64,000 bases of DNA from Hyphomicrobiaceae bacterium (GTDB lineage: Bacteria > Pseudomonadota > Alphaproteobacteria > Rhizobiales > Hyphomicrobiaceae), in contig JAGRKS010000002.1 of assembly GCA_020442185.1 (NCBI GenBank), forward strand, positions 39,612-103,611. The letters run 5' to 3'. Made by a program: the position numbers and the translations under genes. Shown piece after piece: positions 1 through 16,926 of the stretch (position 1 is the first letter of the stretch; each line of letters opens with the position of its first letter). Under the pieces are notes generated by a model. It worked only from the letters and a program-made list of their open reading frames with translations, was not told the origin of the DNA and ran no database searches.

Positions 1-41
1 CAACCAAGCAGCCCGACGATAACGGATGTTTGATGCCAACT

Positions 42-1166
42 TTACTGCGGGCCTAAGCGCTGCCGAATTGCCGCCGCTACTGATTGGATATCGCTCATCG
101 TCGTCCCACGCCCGAGGCTGAAGCGAATGGCACCCATGCCGACCTCAGGCGCAACTCCCATTGCCCGGAGTACCGGCGACAGCTCGATCTGGCCGCTATG
201 GCATGCCGAGCCCGTAGAGGCCGCAACACCTGCCAGCGAGGCCAGGATGTCGGCCCCGACTTGTCCAACGAAGGAGACGTTGAGTGTATTGGGCAATCGA
301 TATGTCGGGTGGCCGTTCAGAATGACGCGATCCCCCAGAGCGGCATCAAGTTGCTGCCAGAAGTCATCGCGTAGTTTGCGGATTGGCGTCATCGGTTCGA
401 GATCGGCAACAAGCTCGGCCGCAGCTCCTAGTGCGGTTGCCAACAATGCACTTTCCGTTCCCGCACGGCGGCCACCCTCGTGACCGGCGCCGTGGATCAA
501 CGGCTCGATCGGTGTGCCGCGGCGGATATACAGAGCACCGATACCTTTGGGTGCATAGAGCTTGTGCCCGGCGATCGACAGCAGGTCGACGCCGAGGTCG
601 TCGACCCGTGTCGGGATCTTGCCGACTGATTGAGCTGCATCGGTGTGCAGGGGGATACCGTGCTCGCGCGTCACGCGGCCAATGTCCTCGATCGGTTGGA
701 CTGTGCCGACTTCGTTGTTTGCGTGCATGATACTGACGAGGATCGTACGCGGCGTGATGGCACGGCGGACGTCATCGGGGTCGAGCAGACCAAACCGATC
801 GACCGCCACATATGTGATTTCAAGACCGAGTTTTGCCAGATACTCGCACGGCTCGAGAATTGCCGGATGCTCGATGGCCGACGTTATGATGTGATTGCCC
901 TTGTCCTTCAGTGCAAAGGCCACGCCCTTCAGCGCATGGTTGTTGGCCTCGCTCCCGCCGCTGGTGAAGACGACCTCATCGTGAGCGCACCCAAGAAGGC
1001 CTGCAATCTGTCCTCGCGCGCGCTCGACCGCCTCGCGCGCAGAAAGGCCGGCCCAATGCCCGCTCGACGGATTACCGAAGCCTTCGTCCAGATAGGGTCT
1101 CATTGCTGCAACCACTTCGGCAGCGATTGGCGTACTCGCGTTGTAGTCGAGGTAGATGCGCTGCAT
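42..1166 (-). CDS. Cysteine desulfurase (NifS/IscS-like, PLP enzyme)
   Basis: A 374-residue class V aminotransferase-fold protein that should take sulfur from L-cysteine as an enzyme persulfide for Fe-S cluster or other thio-cofactor assembly in the cytoplasm. Visible landmarks are the N-terminal YLDYNASTP, the glycine-rich TSGGSEANN (about 68-76), the PLP-stacking His in EHPA (about 100), the Schiff-base Lys202 in AGHKLYAPKG and the catalytic Cys322 in GSACHSG. I chose the ATG at 1166 because the family N-terminus starts there; a longer reading to 1232 adds unrelated residues. No iscR, iscU or suf gene is beside it, so the acceptor pathway is unknown. The class is secure, the exact subfamily (NifS, IscS or a specialised paralogue) is not. 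Confidence 0.9.
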   Translation of the reverse strand: MQRIYLDYNASTPIAAEVVAAMRPYLDEGFGNPSSGHWAGLSAREAVERARGQIAGLLGCAHDEVVFTSGGSEANNHALKGVAFALKDKGNHIITSAIEHPAILEPCEYLAKLGLEITYVAVDRFGLLDPDDVRRAITPRTILVSIMHANNEVGTVQPIEDIGRVTREHGIPLHTDAAQSVGKIPTRVDDLGVDLLSIAGHKLYAPKGIGALYIRRGTPIEPLIHGAGHEGGRRAGTESALLATALGAAAELVADLEPMTPIRKLRDDFWQQLDAALGDRVILNGHPTYRLPNTLNVSFVGQVGADILASLAGVAASTGSACHSGQIELSPVLRAMGVAPEVGMGAIRFSLGRGTTMSDIQSVAAAIRQRLGPQ

Positions 1167-1168
1167 GG

Positions 1169-1348
1169 CTAGAACTCCAGAACCTTGTCGGTGGCAATGA
1201 TCCCGGCCGCAGGCGCGTCCATGGTGCTGCACTGTGCGCCGGCCGTGACTGCGGCATCGGCGATATCACGTGCGTCAAGGCATGTTCTGCGCAACGGAAC
1301 CCGGCCCCTGCCGGCAATGACCCGCTTCCCCAGCAGGTTCTCGTGCAC
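1169..1348 (-). CDS. Small ORF or gene remnant upstream of the cysteine desulfurase
   Basis: A 59-codon GTG-start frame ends three bases before the desulfurase ATG. Its product ends ATDKVLEF and looks coding by third-position GC and by composition (mixed hydrophobic and acidic residues, two Cys), but I do not recognise a family. An in-frame TAG lies just upstream of the start, and there is no clear ribosome binding site. It may be the C-terminal remnant of a larger gene whose 5' part has been lost, or a small leader gene co-transcribed with the desulfurase. Confidence 0.3.
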   Translation of the reverse strand: MHENLLGKRVIAGRGRVPLRRTCLDARDIADAAVTAGAQCSTMDAPAAGIIATDKVLEF

Positions 1349-1490
1349 GTCGGGATCACGCGAAGCCTACGCTAACGAGACGCCACGCTCGCGAACCAGC
1401 CTGACTGCCTCGACCGTGAACTTAGGACTGAAACTCGGTCGCTCCAAACGCCTTCCTAGGGCCTCACTATCGCACCTAAACGGAGTGTCC

Positions 1491-1628
1491 GTGAAACCGG
1501 CAGCAGCTCGAGTGATCATCGACGGCCATCAGCCGCCGGGCCTGACGCGCCAGCAGCTCCTCGAGAAGAGCCGCGGGCTGCCGCATGAGTGGGCGGAGCA
1601 GCGGGCATGGCTGGGGTGGGCCGACTGA
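1491..1628 (+). CDS. Possible 45-codon small protein, unknown
   Basis: A short GTG-start frame preceded by GGAG at a good distance (five bases). It has GC-rich third positions and a proline/tryptophan-rich C-terminus (HEWAEQRAWLGW). I do not recognise it. It sits alone between the desulfurase region and the tRNA genes and could be a genuine small protein or the tail of a decayed gene. Confidence 0.3.
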   Translation: MKPAAARVIIDGHQPPGLTRQQLLEKSRGLPHEWAEQRAWLGWAD

Positions 1629-1831
1629 GCAATCGTCATTCTGGTCGATCTGCCCGACCGCCTGTGGCGAAACGGGAGACCAGAGACATTTGGGCTTTTA
1701 TTCGCTGAGAACCTGAAAACCGGTCTCAGTGAGCGGCCGACCGTCCGTTGCCGGATCACCCGACCGGGAACCATGGCACCTTCCGGCGCCCAACCCGGCC
1801 ACCGCCCACCTGCCGGAAGACTGGGAAAGAC

Positions 1832-1906
1832 TGGCTGGGGCGGGAGGGTTCGAACCTCCGAATGGCGGAATCAAAATCCGCTGCCTTACCACTTGGCTAC
1901 GCCCCA
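1832..1906 (-). tRNA. tRNA-Gln (anticodon TTG)
   Basis: The reverse strand folds as a tRNA. The acceptor arm TGGGGCG pairs with CGCCCCA, the T-arm contains GGTTCGAACC, and the anticodon loop TTTTGAT gives TTG, reading CAA. The discriminator base is G and the 3' CCA is genomically encoded. The D-arm carries the usual GTAGCCAAGTGGTAAGGC-type sequence of tRNA-Gln. Confidence 0.93.
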
Positions 1907-2317
1907 ACGTCGAAACCGGAACGACCGCGCCCGGTCCGAAGCGACGCGCAACATAGTCAACCACACACCGTACGGCAATGATCAAAAGCGGCTGACCTGA
2001 GCCTTCCGCCGGAGCTGTCTGTTTGATCCCAAACGCTACCCGGCATCCGCCCGGCCCCGCGAGCCCACAAACCTGCGGCCCGCCCGCTTCTGGCCCTCCC
2101 CCGGCACTTACCATAACCAGATGCCAATATCGCCGGCCGGCCCCGAGACCATGCAAATCGACGAGGCGCCGGCGTTGTTGCCTGTTGCAGTGGGCCTAGC
2201 CGCTCGCTATAAGGTCGGCTCGCTTGCGACGGGTGTCCTCGTGCCGACGCCGTTGCGAGCGTGATGCAATGTCTCTGGAATTTCGGTTTCGCGACATTGT
2301 CAAACGGCATGGTCGGG
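1907..2317. other. Intergenic stretch with no supported gene
   Basis: About 410 bases between the two tRNA genes. Frames open on both strands have no ribosome binding sites or recognisable products. I see no repeat or strong hairpin. It presumably holds the upstream promoter for tRNA-Gln (minus strand) and for tRNA-Pro (plus strand). Confidence 0.5.
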
Positions 2318-2394
2318 CGGAGCGTAGCGCAGCCTGGTAGCGCACTTGCTTCGGGAGCAAGGGGTCGGGAGTTCGAATCTCCCCGCTCCGACCA
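2318..2394 (+). tRNA. tRNA-Pro (anticodon CGG)
   Basis: A 77-base cloverleaf on the plus strand. The acceptor arm CGGAGCG pairs with CGCTCCG, the anticodon stem CTTGC/GCAAG encloses loop TTCGGGA (anticodon CGG, reading CCG), and the T-loop is GTTCGAATC. The CCA end is encoded. Confidence 0.95.
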
Positions 2395-2672
2395 ATTGCC
2401 TTTTTGCATGCGATTTGCAGTTGACCCAGTGCCCGCAAGATCGCAAGCGACGCGGGTAGGAATCGCGCTGAATTCCCTAGAGCCATTACGATTCGACCGG
2501 ATCCCATGGACCGACGTCCGGGCCTAAAACCCAGACCGGAAAAGGGTCGCATGACCATATGCGTTGGCGAGGCGGGTGGGCGCGGTTGAAGGCCACCGCC
2601 AATGGCTGACCGCTTCCCGGCCTGGCGCCCGCACGGGTGAACCGCGCCGCACGCTCATGCGTTCTTGAACAC

Positions 2673-3152
2673 ATGCGACAAGAGATAGAGACTACAAACC
2701 AATTGACTGGTTCCATTCTCCCGCGAGCGGCTGCGAGCGCAGCGCCAGGCTCCGACGGACACGACAGCCTGACGGTCTATTTCGACGGCGCGTGCCCGCT
2801 CTGCCGCGCGGAAATCAACCACTATCGCAAGCAGACCGGCGCCGACGCCCTCTCCTTCGTCGACGTATCGAAGGCGGACGCGAAATTGCCAGCCGGGCTC
2901 GACCGTATCGACGCTATGGCGCGGTTCCACGTCGCCGACACCCACGCAGGCCTGCGTTCGGGAGCTGCCGCGTTCGTCCTCGTTTGGGAAAAACTGCCGC
3001 GTTGGCAATGGGCCGCGCGCCTTGCGAAGTTACCCGGCGCGATGCTGCTGCTGGAGGGGTTGTATCGCCTATTCCTGCCCGTTCGGCCCTTCATGTCCCG
3101 TCTGGCCATCCGCTTGTCTCGAGACCACCAAAATACAAGGCGGCGTTGGTAA
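2673..3152 (+). CDS. DCC-family thiol-disulfide oxidoreductase-like protein (DUF393)
   Basis: A 159-residue protein with the DUF393 signature VYFDGACPLC near the N-terminus. The CxxC pair (CPLC) is the putative redox centre of the family, and the C-terminus carries the typical hydrophobic LPGAMLLLEGLYRLFLPVRP segment followed by a basic tail. The biological substrate of this family is not established. The start could be the ATG at 2673 or a GTG at 2637 that adds 12 residues. It is convergent with ppsR, 80 bases away, and marks the left edge of the photosynthesis cluster. Confidence 0.75.
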   Translation: MRQEIETTNQLTGSILPRAAASAAPGSDGHDSLTVYFDGACPLCRAEINHYRKQTGADALSFVDVSKADAKLPAGLDRIDAMARFHVADTHAGLRSGAAAFVLVWEKLPRWQWAARLAKLPGAMLLLEGLYRLFLPVRPFMSRLAIRLSRDHQNTRRRW

Positions 3153-3232
3153 GGTCTCTGGCGCCGCAGGTCCGATCTTCGGCGCCTTGGAGCGTGACTT
3201 GTTGCCGATCAAGAGCATCAAGTCGGGTGGGC

Positions 3233-4702
3233 TCAGGGATCGTTTGCGCCTTCGGAATCGGCGATGCCGTAGCGGCGCAGCTTGGAGTACAGACCCTGGC
3301 GGCTCAGCCCCAGCATCTCTGCCGCTGAAGCACGATTGTCACCCGTCAGCTCGAGCGCGGCTTCTATGCACAGCTTCTCGATGAGATCGGTCGATTCGCG
3401 CACGAGCTCCTTCAGGGACACCTGACCGACGAGTCCGGTCAGCTGCTCGACCGAGCGGGGTACGGAGCGATGGTGATTGATAATCGGCTCATGTCGCCGC
3501 TGCACCGTGCGGATGCTGAGACCAAAGCAAGGCACATCGGTATCAGTCACGGCGGCGCCGGCCACCTCCACCGTCTCATGCAGACCGAACTGGCCGCGGA
3601 AAACCGTCGAGAACGCCCGGATGACTCCATGCTCGCGCAGACTGCCGAACAGGATGTTGACATCGATCGACTGACGACCGAGCCACCGGTCGATCGGTTC
3701 GCCACGAAGTTGCTCGAGGGACGCGGCCTGTGCCAGCTCGATGAAGGCGGTGTTCGCAGAAATGATCCGCTGGCGCTCGTCGGTCACGACAAAGGCGTCT
3801 GGCAGGCGCTCGACGACATCGCTGAAATGCGAACGCGTCTCCCGCTTGGCACTGATGTCGCCAGCGGCATCGAGCAACCGGACCAGGAAGAACGACGCAC
3901 CATCCTGGCGAAACAGGGAGGCGCCGACAATCACGTCGCGCTTTCCTTCGGCAAGGCGCAACTTGATTTCGTCGGTGCGCCCGACCGCCGCCACGTGATC
4001 GACATGCTTCTGTAGCCGCCGGGCATTCGCACCGTCGAACAGCTGCGCCATGCCGGTGCCGATCAGCTTCTTCGCAGGCTTGCCGATGAATTCAGCGCAT
4101 GCCGGATTGATCTCGACGATTTTCAGAGTGCCGACGTCGGCAACCAGAACGGCTTCGGACGAAACCTCGAACAGCAGCCGGTAGCGGGTCTCGGACTGGC
4201 GGAGCCGCGTATATTCGCGCTCCATCGTCTGCTGCGCGTTGACCAGCTTCTGCTGCAGCGCCGCGACGGAACGCAGATCCCGCCCGACAGCCACGACGCG
4301 GCCGTTGTCGCCGACCTGGACCGCCGAATAACGCACCGGAACGTCGCTGCCCTGTGCGGCCGGGTGATTGACCTGGCGCCAGCGCGGGGACGATGCCGCG
4401 GCGTCACGCAACAGCGCTTCGACCTTCGACCGGCTTTCGATGGTTACGGTATCGACCCACAGTTTGCCGACCCAAGCCTGATAGCCTTCGCGCGCCAGTT
4501 CATCACTGCCGAATGCGACATCGCGGATGATGCCCTTGTTGTCGACGACCAACGCGACGTCGGACGATGCCGCGATCAGCTTTGCGGCGGCGTCGGCGTC
4601 CAAAGGGCCAAGCGATCTCTTTGGTGCTCGAAACTGGTCCACTGTTTTTCGCGCGATCTGCGTGTCCATACGGAGCGTTGCTCTTCGTTCGGCCTGCAGC
4701 AT
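3233..4702 (-). CDS. ppsR: PpsR/CrtJ, redox-responsive transcription repressor of photosynthesis genes
   Basis: 489 residues. An N-terminal PAS domain (about 35-130) is followed by a helical linker (about 135-165), then two more PAS domains (about 165-270 and 285-395) and a FIS-type helix-turn-helix (about 443-485, core RASAAEMLGLSRQGLYSKLR). The family binds TGT-N12-ACA palindromes and represses bch, crt and puc genes under oxygen. Cys445 in KLCIEAALEL corresponds to the redox-active Cys of the HTH in Rhodobacter PpsR/CrtJ. Several such palindromes occur in this window. The ATG at 4702 overlaps the aerR stop codon (TGATG), implying coupled translation. An ATG at 4669 is an alternative and fits the family's N-terminal length better. 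Confidence 0.93.
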   Translation of the reverse strand: MLQAERRATLRMDTQIARKTVDQFRAPKRSLGPLDADAAAKLIAASSDVALVVDNKGIIRDVAFGSDELAREGYQAWVGKLWVDTVTIESRSKVEALLRDAAASSPRWRQVNHPAAQGSDVPVRYSAVQVGDNGRVVAVGRDLRSVAALQQKLVNAQQTMEREYTRLRQSETRYRLLFEVSSEAVLVADVGTLKIVEINPACAEFIGKPAKKLIGTGMAQLFDGANARRLQKHVDHVAAVGRTDEIKLRLAEGKRDVIVGASLFRQDGASFFLVRLLDAAGDISAKRETRSHFSDVVERLPDAFVVTDERQRIISANTAFIELAQAASLEQLRGEPIDRWLGRQSIDVNILFGSLREHGVIRAFSTVFRGQFGLHETVEVAGAAVTDTDVPCFGLSIRTVQRRHEPIINHHRSVPRSVEQLTGLVGQVSLKELVRESTDLIEKLCIEAALELTGDNRASAAEMLGLSRQGLYSKLRRYGIADSEGANDP

Positions 4703-5607
4703 CACCTCAGCGAGCTGAGATTGGGGGCCAGCAGGCAGTTCAACTTGTTCAAGGCGTGACTTCCGTCATCAGCGCAAGCATCCGCGCCGATGCGGGAGAC
4801 CAGATCGGGATCCGCCCGGAACAAAGGACCGCCAACCATCACGATCACCTTGCGATTCCGAGAAGATTTCCTCACTGCTTCGATAGCCGAAGCGGTGCCC
4901 CCAAGCAATACCTCGCAACTCGTTGAGAAACCAATCACATCAAAGCTCTGTGCGGCGACGATGTTGACCACCTCTTCCAGGCCCGCATCGACATTGCCCG
5001 CACAATCCCATCCCGACCTTCGGAAGAACTCCTCGACGATCATGAGGCCGAGGGTGTGCTGCTCCCCGGGACTAGCGGCCAGAAGCACACTATGCTTTGC
5101 CGCGCCTTTGTCGATCTCCGACTGGAAGGCCGGGCTAACCGCATGCAGCAAATGCTGAATTCGCGAAAGCCCGATTGTGACGTCGAGAAAATCGCGCAGG
5201 TCGTCTTCCCACAACTGGCCGAGCTTGCGGGCCGATGGCGCCAGCAATTCCATGATGACACGCTCGGCCGAAATGCCGCGCGCGCGGACGACATCAATAT
5301 AGGCGGACGCCACGGCGAGCTCATGCTCGAGAACGAGATGCGTGAACTCATCGACATCCTCGTCGCGCAGGCTCGCGAGCGGCTCCATCTCGGCGCCATG
5401 TGCGGACATCGGAGAACGATGTGCCAGCAGCAGCCTTGGGATGATTTCCGTCTCGATCGTCCGCTCGAGTGCGGACTTCATGCCGCCTGTTCCCGCGCGG
5501 CGCTTTCGTCGGCTCTTGAGTTCTTCGAGCCTCGCACTGTCGAAATCTGAACTGGAACAAGCGTCCCAACCACTTATGGCGTCAAGGAGCTGTCGGTGCC
5601 CGGTCAT
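4702..5607 (-). CDS. aerR: AerR/PpaA, cobalamin-binding antirepressor partner of PpsR
   Basis: 301 residues: a variable N-terminus, a helical cap (about 85-160, with LGQLWEDD around 130) and a B12-binding Rossmann-like domain (about 172-295, with SFDVIGFSTSCEVLLGG and VIVMVGGPLF). His184 in GEQHTLG is the likely cobalt-proximal residue, by analogy with AerR. In Rhodobacter, AerR with light-sensitive B12 modulates CrtJ/PpsR DNA binding. The ATG at 5607 has a strong GGGAGGAG ribosome site. A longer reading to 5760 lacks support. The gene is directly upstream of ppsR and overlaps it. It diverges from bchF, so both promoters share the 5608-5889 interval. Confidence 0.88.
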   Translation of the reverse strand: MTGHRQLLDAISGWDACSSSDFDSARLEELKSRRKRRAGTGGMKSALERTIETEIIPRLLLAHRSPMSAHGAEMEPLASLRDEDVDEFTHLVLEHELAVASAYIDVVRARGISAERVIMELLAPSARKLGQLWEDDLRDFLDVTIGLSRIQHLLHAVSPAFQSEIDKGAAKHSVLLAASPGEQHTLGLMIVEEFFRRSGWDCAGNVDAGLEEVVNIVAAQSFDVIGFSTSCEVLLGGTASAIEAVRKSSRNRKVIVMVGGPLFRADPDLVSRIGADACADDGSHALNKLNCLLAPNLSSLR

Positions 5608-5783
5608 TGCAGCACTCCTCCCAATCAACGAGACCGGGTCCGCAGGGCAAACTGGGCGGACACTGTTCGCTGATCCAGCGCATTTTCTCGGAGCTTCTTG
5701 ACGAGCTCTGCGGCGAGTTAAGCACGAAGGTCGTACGTCCACCACCGCTTTCAGTATCAAAACCCTGCCATCAAAAATTGTAA

Positions 5784-13956
<8,173 letters not shown>

Positions 13957-13957
<1 letters not shown>

Positions 13958-14688
13958 TGCAGACGCTGTCCTATAGCCGCAGGCGCGGCGAGATCGAGAC
14001 CTATTTCGACCTGACGGCCGCCGACGCGTGGAAACGGTTGACGTCCGACGCACCGGTCAGCGGCATCCGCGCGACGGTGCGTGCCGGGCGCGATCGCATG
14101 CGGGCGACGCTGCTCGACTGGCTGCCACAAAATCTCAGCGGCATGCGCATCCTCGATGCCGGCTGCGGAACCGGTGCACTGTCGATCGAAGCGGCGCGCC
14201 GCGGCGCCGATGTCGTCGGCGTCGACATCGCGCCGACGCTCATTGCCATCGCCGGCGAGCGTCGCGACGCCGAACTCGCGAGCCAGGGCTCGCAACCGCA
14301 TTCGCGCAGGCCGGGAACGATCGTGTTTCGCGCCGGCGACATGCTGAGCCCCTCGCACGGCCGCTTCGACGCCATCGTCGCGATGGATTCGTTGATCCAT
14401 TACGCGCCGGCCGACAAGATCGATATTCTCGCACGCCTCGCCGATCGCTGCGACGGCGCGCTGCTGTTCACATTCGCTCCTCGCACACCGGCGCTGGCCG
14501 CCATGCATGCCGTCGGCCGGCTATTCCCGCGACAGAATCGTGCCCCCTCGATCGAACCGGTGGCGCCCGATCGCCTCGCCCGCCTGATCGCGACGGATAC
14601 CGGGCTTGCGGGATGGCAGGTCGGACGAAGCGAACGCATCGTCAGCGGCTTTTACACATCGCAAGCGATGGAGCTGATCGCCCCATGA
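13957..14688 (+). CDS. bchM: BchM, Mg-protoporphyrin IX O-methyltransferase
   Basis: 243 residues. It methylates the C13 propionate of Mg-protoporphyrin IX using S-adenosylmethionine, just after Mg chelation. The SAM-binding motif ILDAGCGTGALSIEAA is at about 65-80, followed by VVGVDIAP. The rest matches the BchM/ChlM family (FDAIVAMDSLIHY, LLFTFAPRTP). The start is fixed by overlap with the bchL stop and the stop overlaps the lhaA start (ATGA), so it sits within a continuous translational chain. Confidence 0.95.
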
Positions 14689-16118
14689 AGCGGCTATCGC
14701 ACATGATCACCGCACGCCTGACGGGCATCAGTCCGCGCTATCTGCCGTTCGCGGATGCTGCGTCCGTCGAGCTGCCGATGGCGCGGCTGCTTCGTCTCTC
14801 CTTGTTCCAGGTCTCCGTTGCGATTGCCATCGTCCTCCTCAACGGCACGCTGAACCGGGTGATGATCGTCGAGCTTGGGGTGCCGAGCGTGATCGTCGCC
14901 ATCATGATTTCGCTGCCACTGCTGTTTGCACCGCTGCGCGCACTGATCGGTCATCGCTCCGATACCTACCGCTCGGCAATCGGCTGGCGGCGCACGCCTT
15001 TCATCTGGATGGGCTCGCTGCTGCAGTTCGGCGGGCTGGCCATCATGCCGTTCGCGCTGCTGATCCTGTCCGGCGACACGACAGGTCCCGCTTGGATCGG
15101 CGTCGCCGGAGCCTCCCTTGCATTTCTTCTTGTCGGCGCGGGCATGCACATGACGCAGACCGCCGGCCTCGCGCTCGCAACGGACATCGCACCTGCCGAC
15201 ACACGGCCGCGCGTCGTGGCCTTCCTCTATGTTGCGCTGCTCATCGGAATGGTCGCTGCGTCCCTCGTCTTCGGGCAGCTGCTCGGCGACTTCAGCCAGC
15301 TGCGGCTGATCCAGGTGATCCAGGGCGCGGCAGTGTTCACCATGGCGTGCAACATCGTTGCTCTCTGGAAGCAGGAGCATCGCGCGCCGGAGCGGACGGC
15401 GGCAAGTGTCGTCCACCCCGACTTTTCCGAAGCCTGGCGCGCATATCGGCTCGATGCCGGCTCCATGCGCGCCCTCGTGGCGCTCGCTCTCGGCACCGCC
15501 GCCTTTGCGATGCAGGACATCCTGCTCGAGCCCTACGGTGGCGAGATCCTGAATTTGAGTGTGGGTGAAACCACTGCCCTCACCGGAATCTTCGCGATCG
15601 GCAACATCCTCGGATTCGTCGTTGCTGCCCGCCAGCTCGCGCGCGGCAACGATCCCTATCGCCTCGCCGGCTTCGGCGCTGCCGCAGGTCTGCTCGCGTT
15701 TCCCGCAGTCATCGCAGCCGCTCCATTGGTGTCGGCCGGATTGTTCCGTTGCGGTACGCTGCTCATCGGCTTTGGTGCGGGACTCTTTGCCGTCGGAACC
15801 CTCATCGCCGCGATGAACCAATCGAAGACGGAACGCTCGGGCCTTGCCGTTGGCGCATGGGGTGCCGTGCAGGCGACAGCCGCAGGAGTTGCCATCACCC
15901 TTGGCGCCTCGATCCGCGATGCCGTGGCAGGTCTCGCAGCCGCCGGCAAGCTCGGCCCTGCCTTGGACGGCCCGGCCGTCGGCTACAACGCCGTCTACCA
16001 CTTCGAGATCTTTCTGCTACTCGCAACACTCGTCGCCATCGGGCCACTCGTCAGGTCGGCGCACTCACTCGAACAAAAGTCTTCAACAAAGTTCGGGCTC
16101 GCCGAATTCCCCGGCTAG
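14685..16118 (+). CDS. lhaA: LhaA, PucC-family LH1 assembly factor / Bchl-delivery transporter
   Basis: 477 residues of major-facilitator (BCD) type with about 12 membrane segments. The family motif RLSLFQVSVAIAIVLLNGTLNRVMIVELG opens the protein (only part quoted: NGTLNRVMIVELG), and QDILLEPYGGEIL lies in the middle. LhaA is needed for LH1 assembly in Rhodobacter. Its position between bchM and puhA is the conserved one for lhaA, which separates it from the second PucC-family gene at 50.8-52.2 kb. The start overlaps the bchM stop. Confidence 0.92.
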   Translation: MKRLSHMITARLTGISPRYLPFADAASVELPMARLLRLSLFQVSVAIAIVLLNGTLNRVMIVELGVPSVIVAIMISLPLLFAPLRALIGHRSDTYRSAIGWRRTPFIWMGSLLQFGGLAIMPFALLILSGDTTGPAWIGVAGASLAFLLVGAGMHMTQTAGLALATDIAPADTRPRVVAFLYVALLIGMVAASLVFGQLLGDFSQLRLIQVIQGAAVFTMACNIVALWKQEHRAPERTAASVVHPDFSEAWRAYRLDAGSMRALVALALGTAAFAMQDILLEPYGGEILNLSVGETTALTGIFAIGNILGFVVAARQLARGNDPYRLAGFGAAAGLLAFPAVIAAAPLVSAGLFRCGTLLIGFGAGLFAVGTLIAAMNQSKTERSGLAVGAWGAVQATAAGVAITLGASIRDAVAGLAAAGKLGPALDGPAVGYNAVYHFEIFLLLATLVAIGPLVRSAHSLEQKSSTKFGLAEFPG

Positions 16119-16140
16119 CCGCTGCTCATGGAGGACCAAA

Positions 16141-16926
16141 ATGGGCGAAATCACTGGAACGTTGGACGTTGCGCAAGTCGTACTCTACGTCTTCTGGATC
16201 TTCTTCGCGGGCCTGATCTTCTACCTGCGTCGCGAAGATCGTCGCGAGGGCTATCCTCTCTATTCGGAGCCCGCGAATGCCTTCAAGGACGATAGCGGCC
16301 TCATCTTCATTCCGCCGCCGAAGGTCTTCCGCCTGCCGCACGGTGGCGAGGTATCGGCGCCGAGCGGCAAGTACGACGACCGCGAGCCGCACGCGCGCAA
16401 GGTGGCGCCTTGGCCTGGCGCGCCACTCGAGCCGATCGGTGATCCGATGCTCGCAGGCGTCGGTCCCGGTTCGTTCGCCGAACGCCAGGATGCTCCCGAC
16501 AAGATGATCGACGGAAGTCCGCGCATCAAGCCGATGCGCGCCGCCCCGGGGTTCAGCCTCGCCGCGCGCGAACCCGATCCACGCGGCATGACGGTTGTCG
16601 GCGCCGATGGCATCGCTGCGGGCAGCGTCACCGACGCGTGGGTCGACAGGATGGAGGTCGTCATCCGGTATCTCGAGGTCGAACTGGCGGCAAAATCAGG
16701 CGACGCAGGCACCAAGCAGCACGTGCTGCTGCCGATGAACTTCGCGCGTGTCGACAGGCGCCGCGGTATCGTTTCCGTTCATGCGCTGATGTCGCGTCAC
16801 TTCGCCATGGTGCCGAAGCTCGCAACGGCAGAGCAGGTCACATTGCTCGAAGAGGACAAGATCACCGCATTCTACGGCGCAGGCACGTTGTATGCCGATC
16901 CCAAGCGCACGGAGGCCTGGATATGA
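16141..16926 (+). CDS. puhA: PuhA, reaction centre H subunit
   Basis: 261 residues. It has a single N-terminal membrane helix (about 12-32, VLYVFWIFFAGLIFYLRRED) followed by the large cytoplasmic beta-rich domain that caps PufLM and controls proton delivery to QB. Recognisable stretches are EGYPLYSEP (about 37-45), PGFSLAAREPDPRGM and VDRMEVVIRYLEVEL. GGAGG lies at a good distance before the ATG. The gene follows lhaA and overlaps puhB by four bases. Confidence 0.96.
   Translation: MGEITGTLDVAQVVLYVFWIFFAGLIFYLRREDRREGYPLYSEPANAFKDDSGLIFIPPPKVFRLPHGGEVSAPSGKYDDREPHARKVAPWPGAPLEPIGDPMLAGVGPGSFAERQDAPDKMIDGSPRIKPMRAAPGFSLAAREPDPRGMTVVGADGIAAGSVTDAWVDRMEVVIRYLEVELAAKSGDAGTKQHVLLPMNFARVDRRRGIVSVHALMSRHFAMVPKLATAEQVTLLEEDKITAFYGAGTLYADPKRTEAWI

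Noticed and set aside
3153..3232. GGCGCC repeats in the DUF393/ppsR convergent gap as a terminator
   Set aside because: The self-complementary hexamers do not form a convincing long stem and no T-run follows.
14694..16001. 435-codon minus-strand open frame opposite lhaA
   Set aside because: Antisense shadow of the membrane protein gene; very rich in His, Asp and Gln, as expected from the complement of hydrophobic codons.
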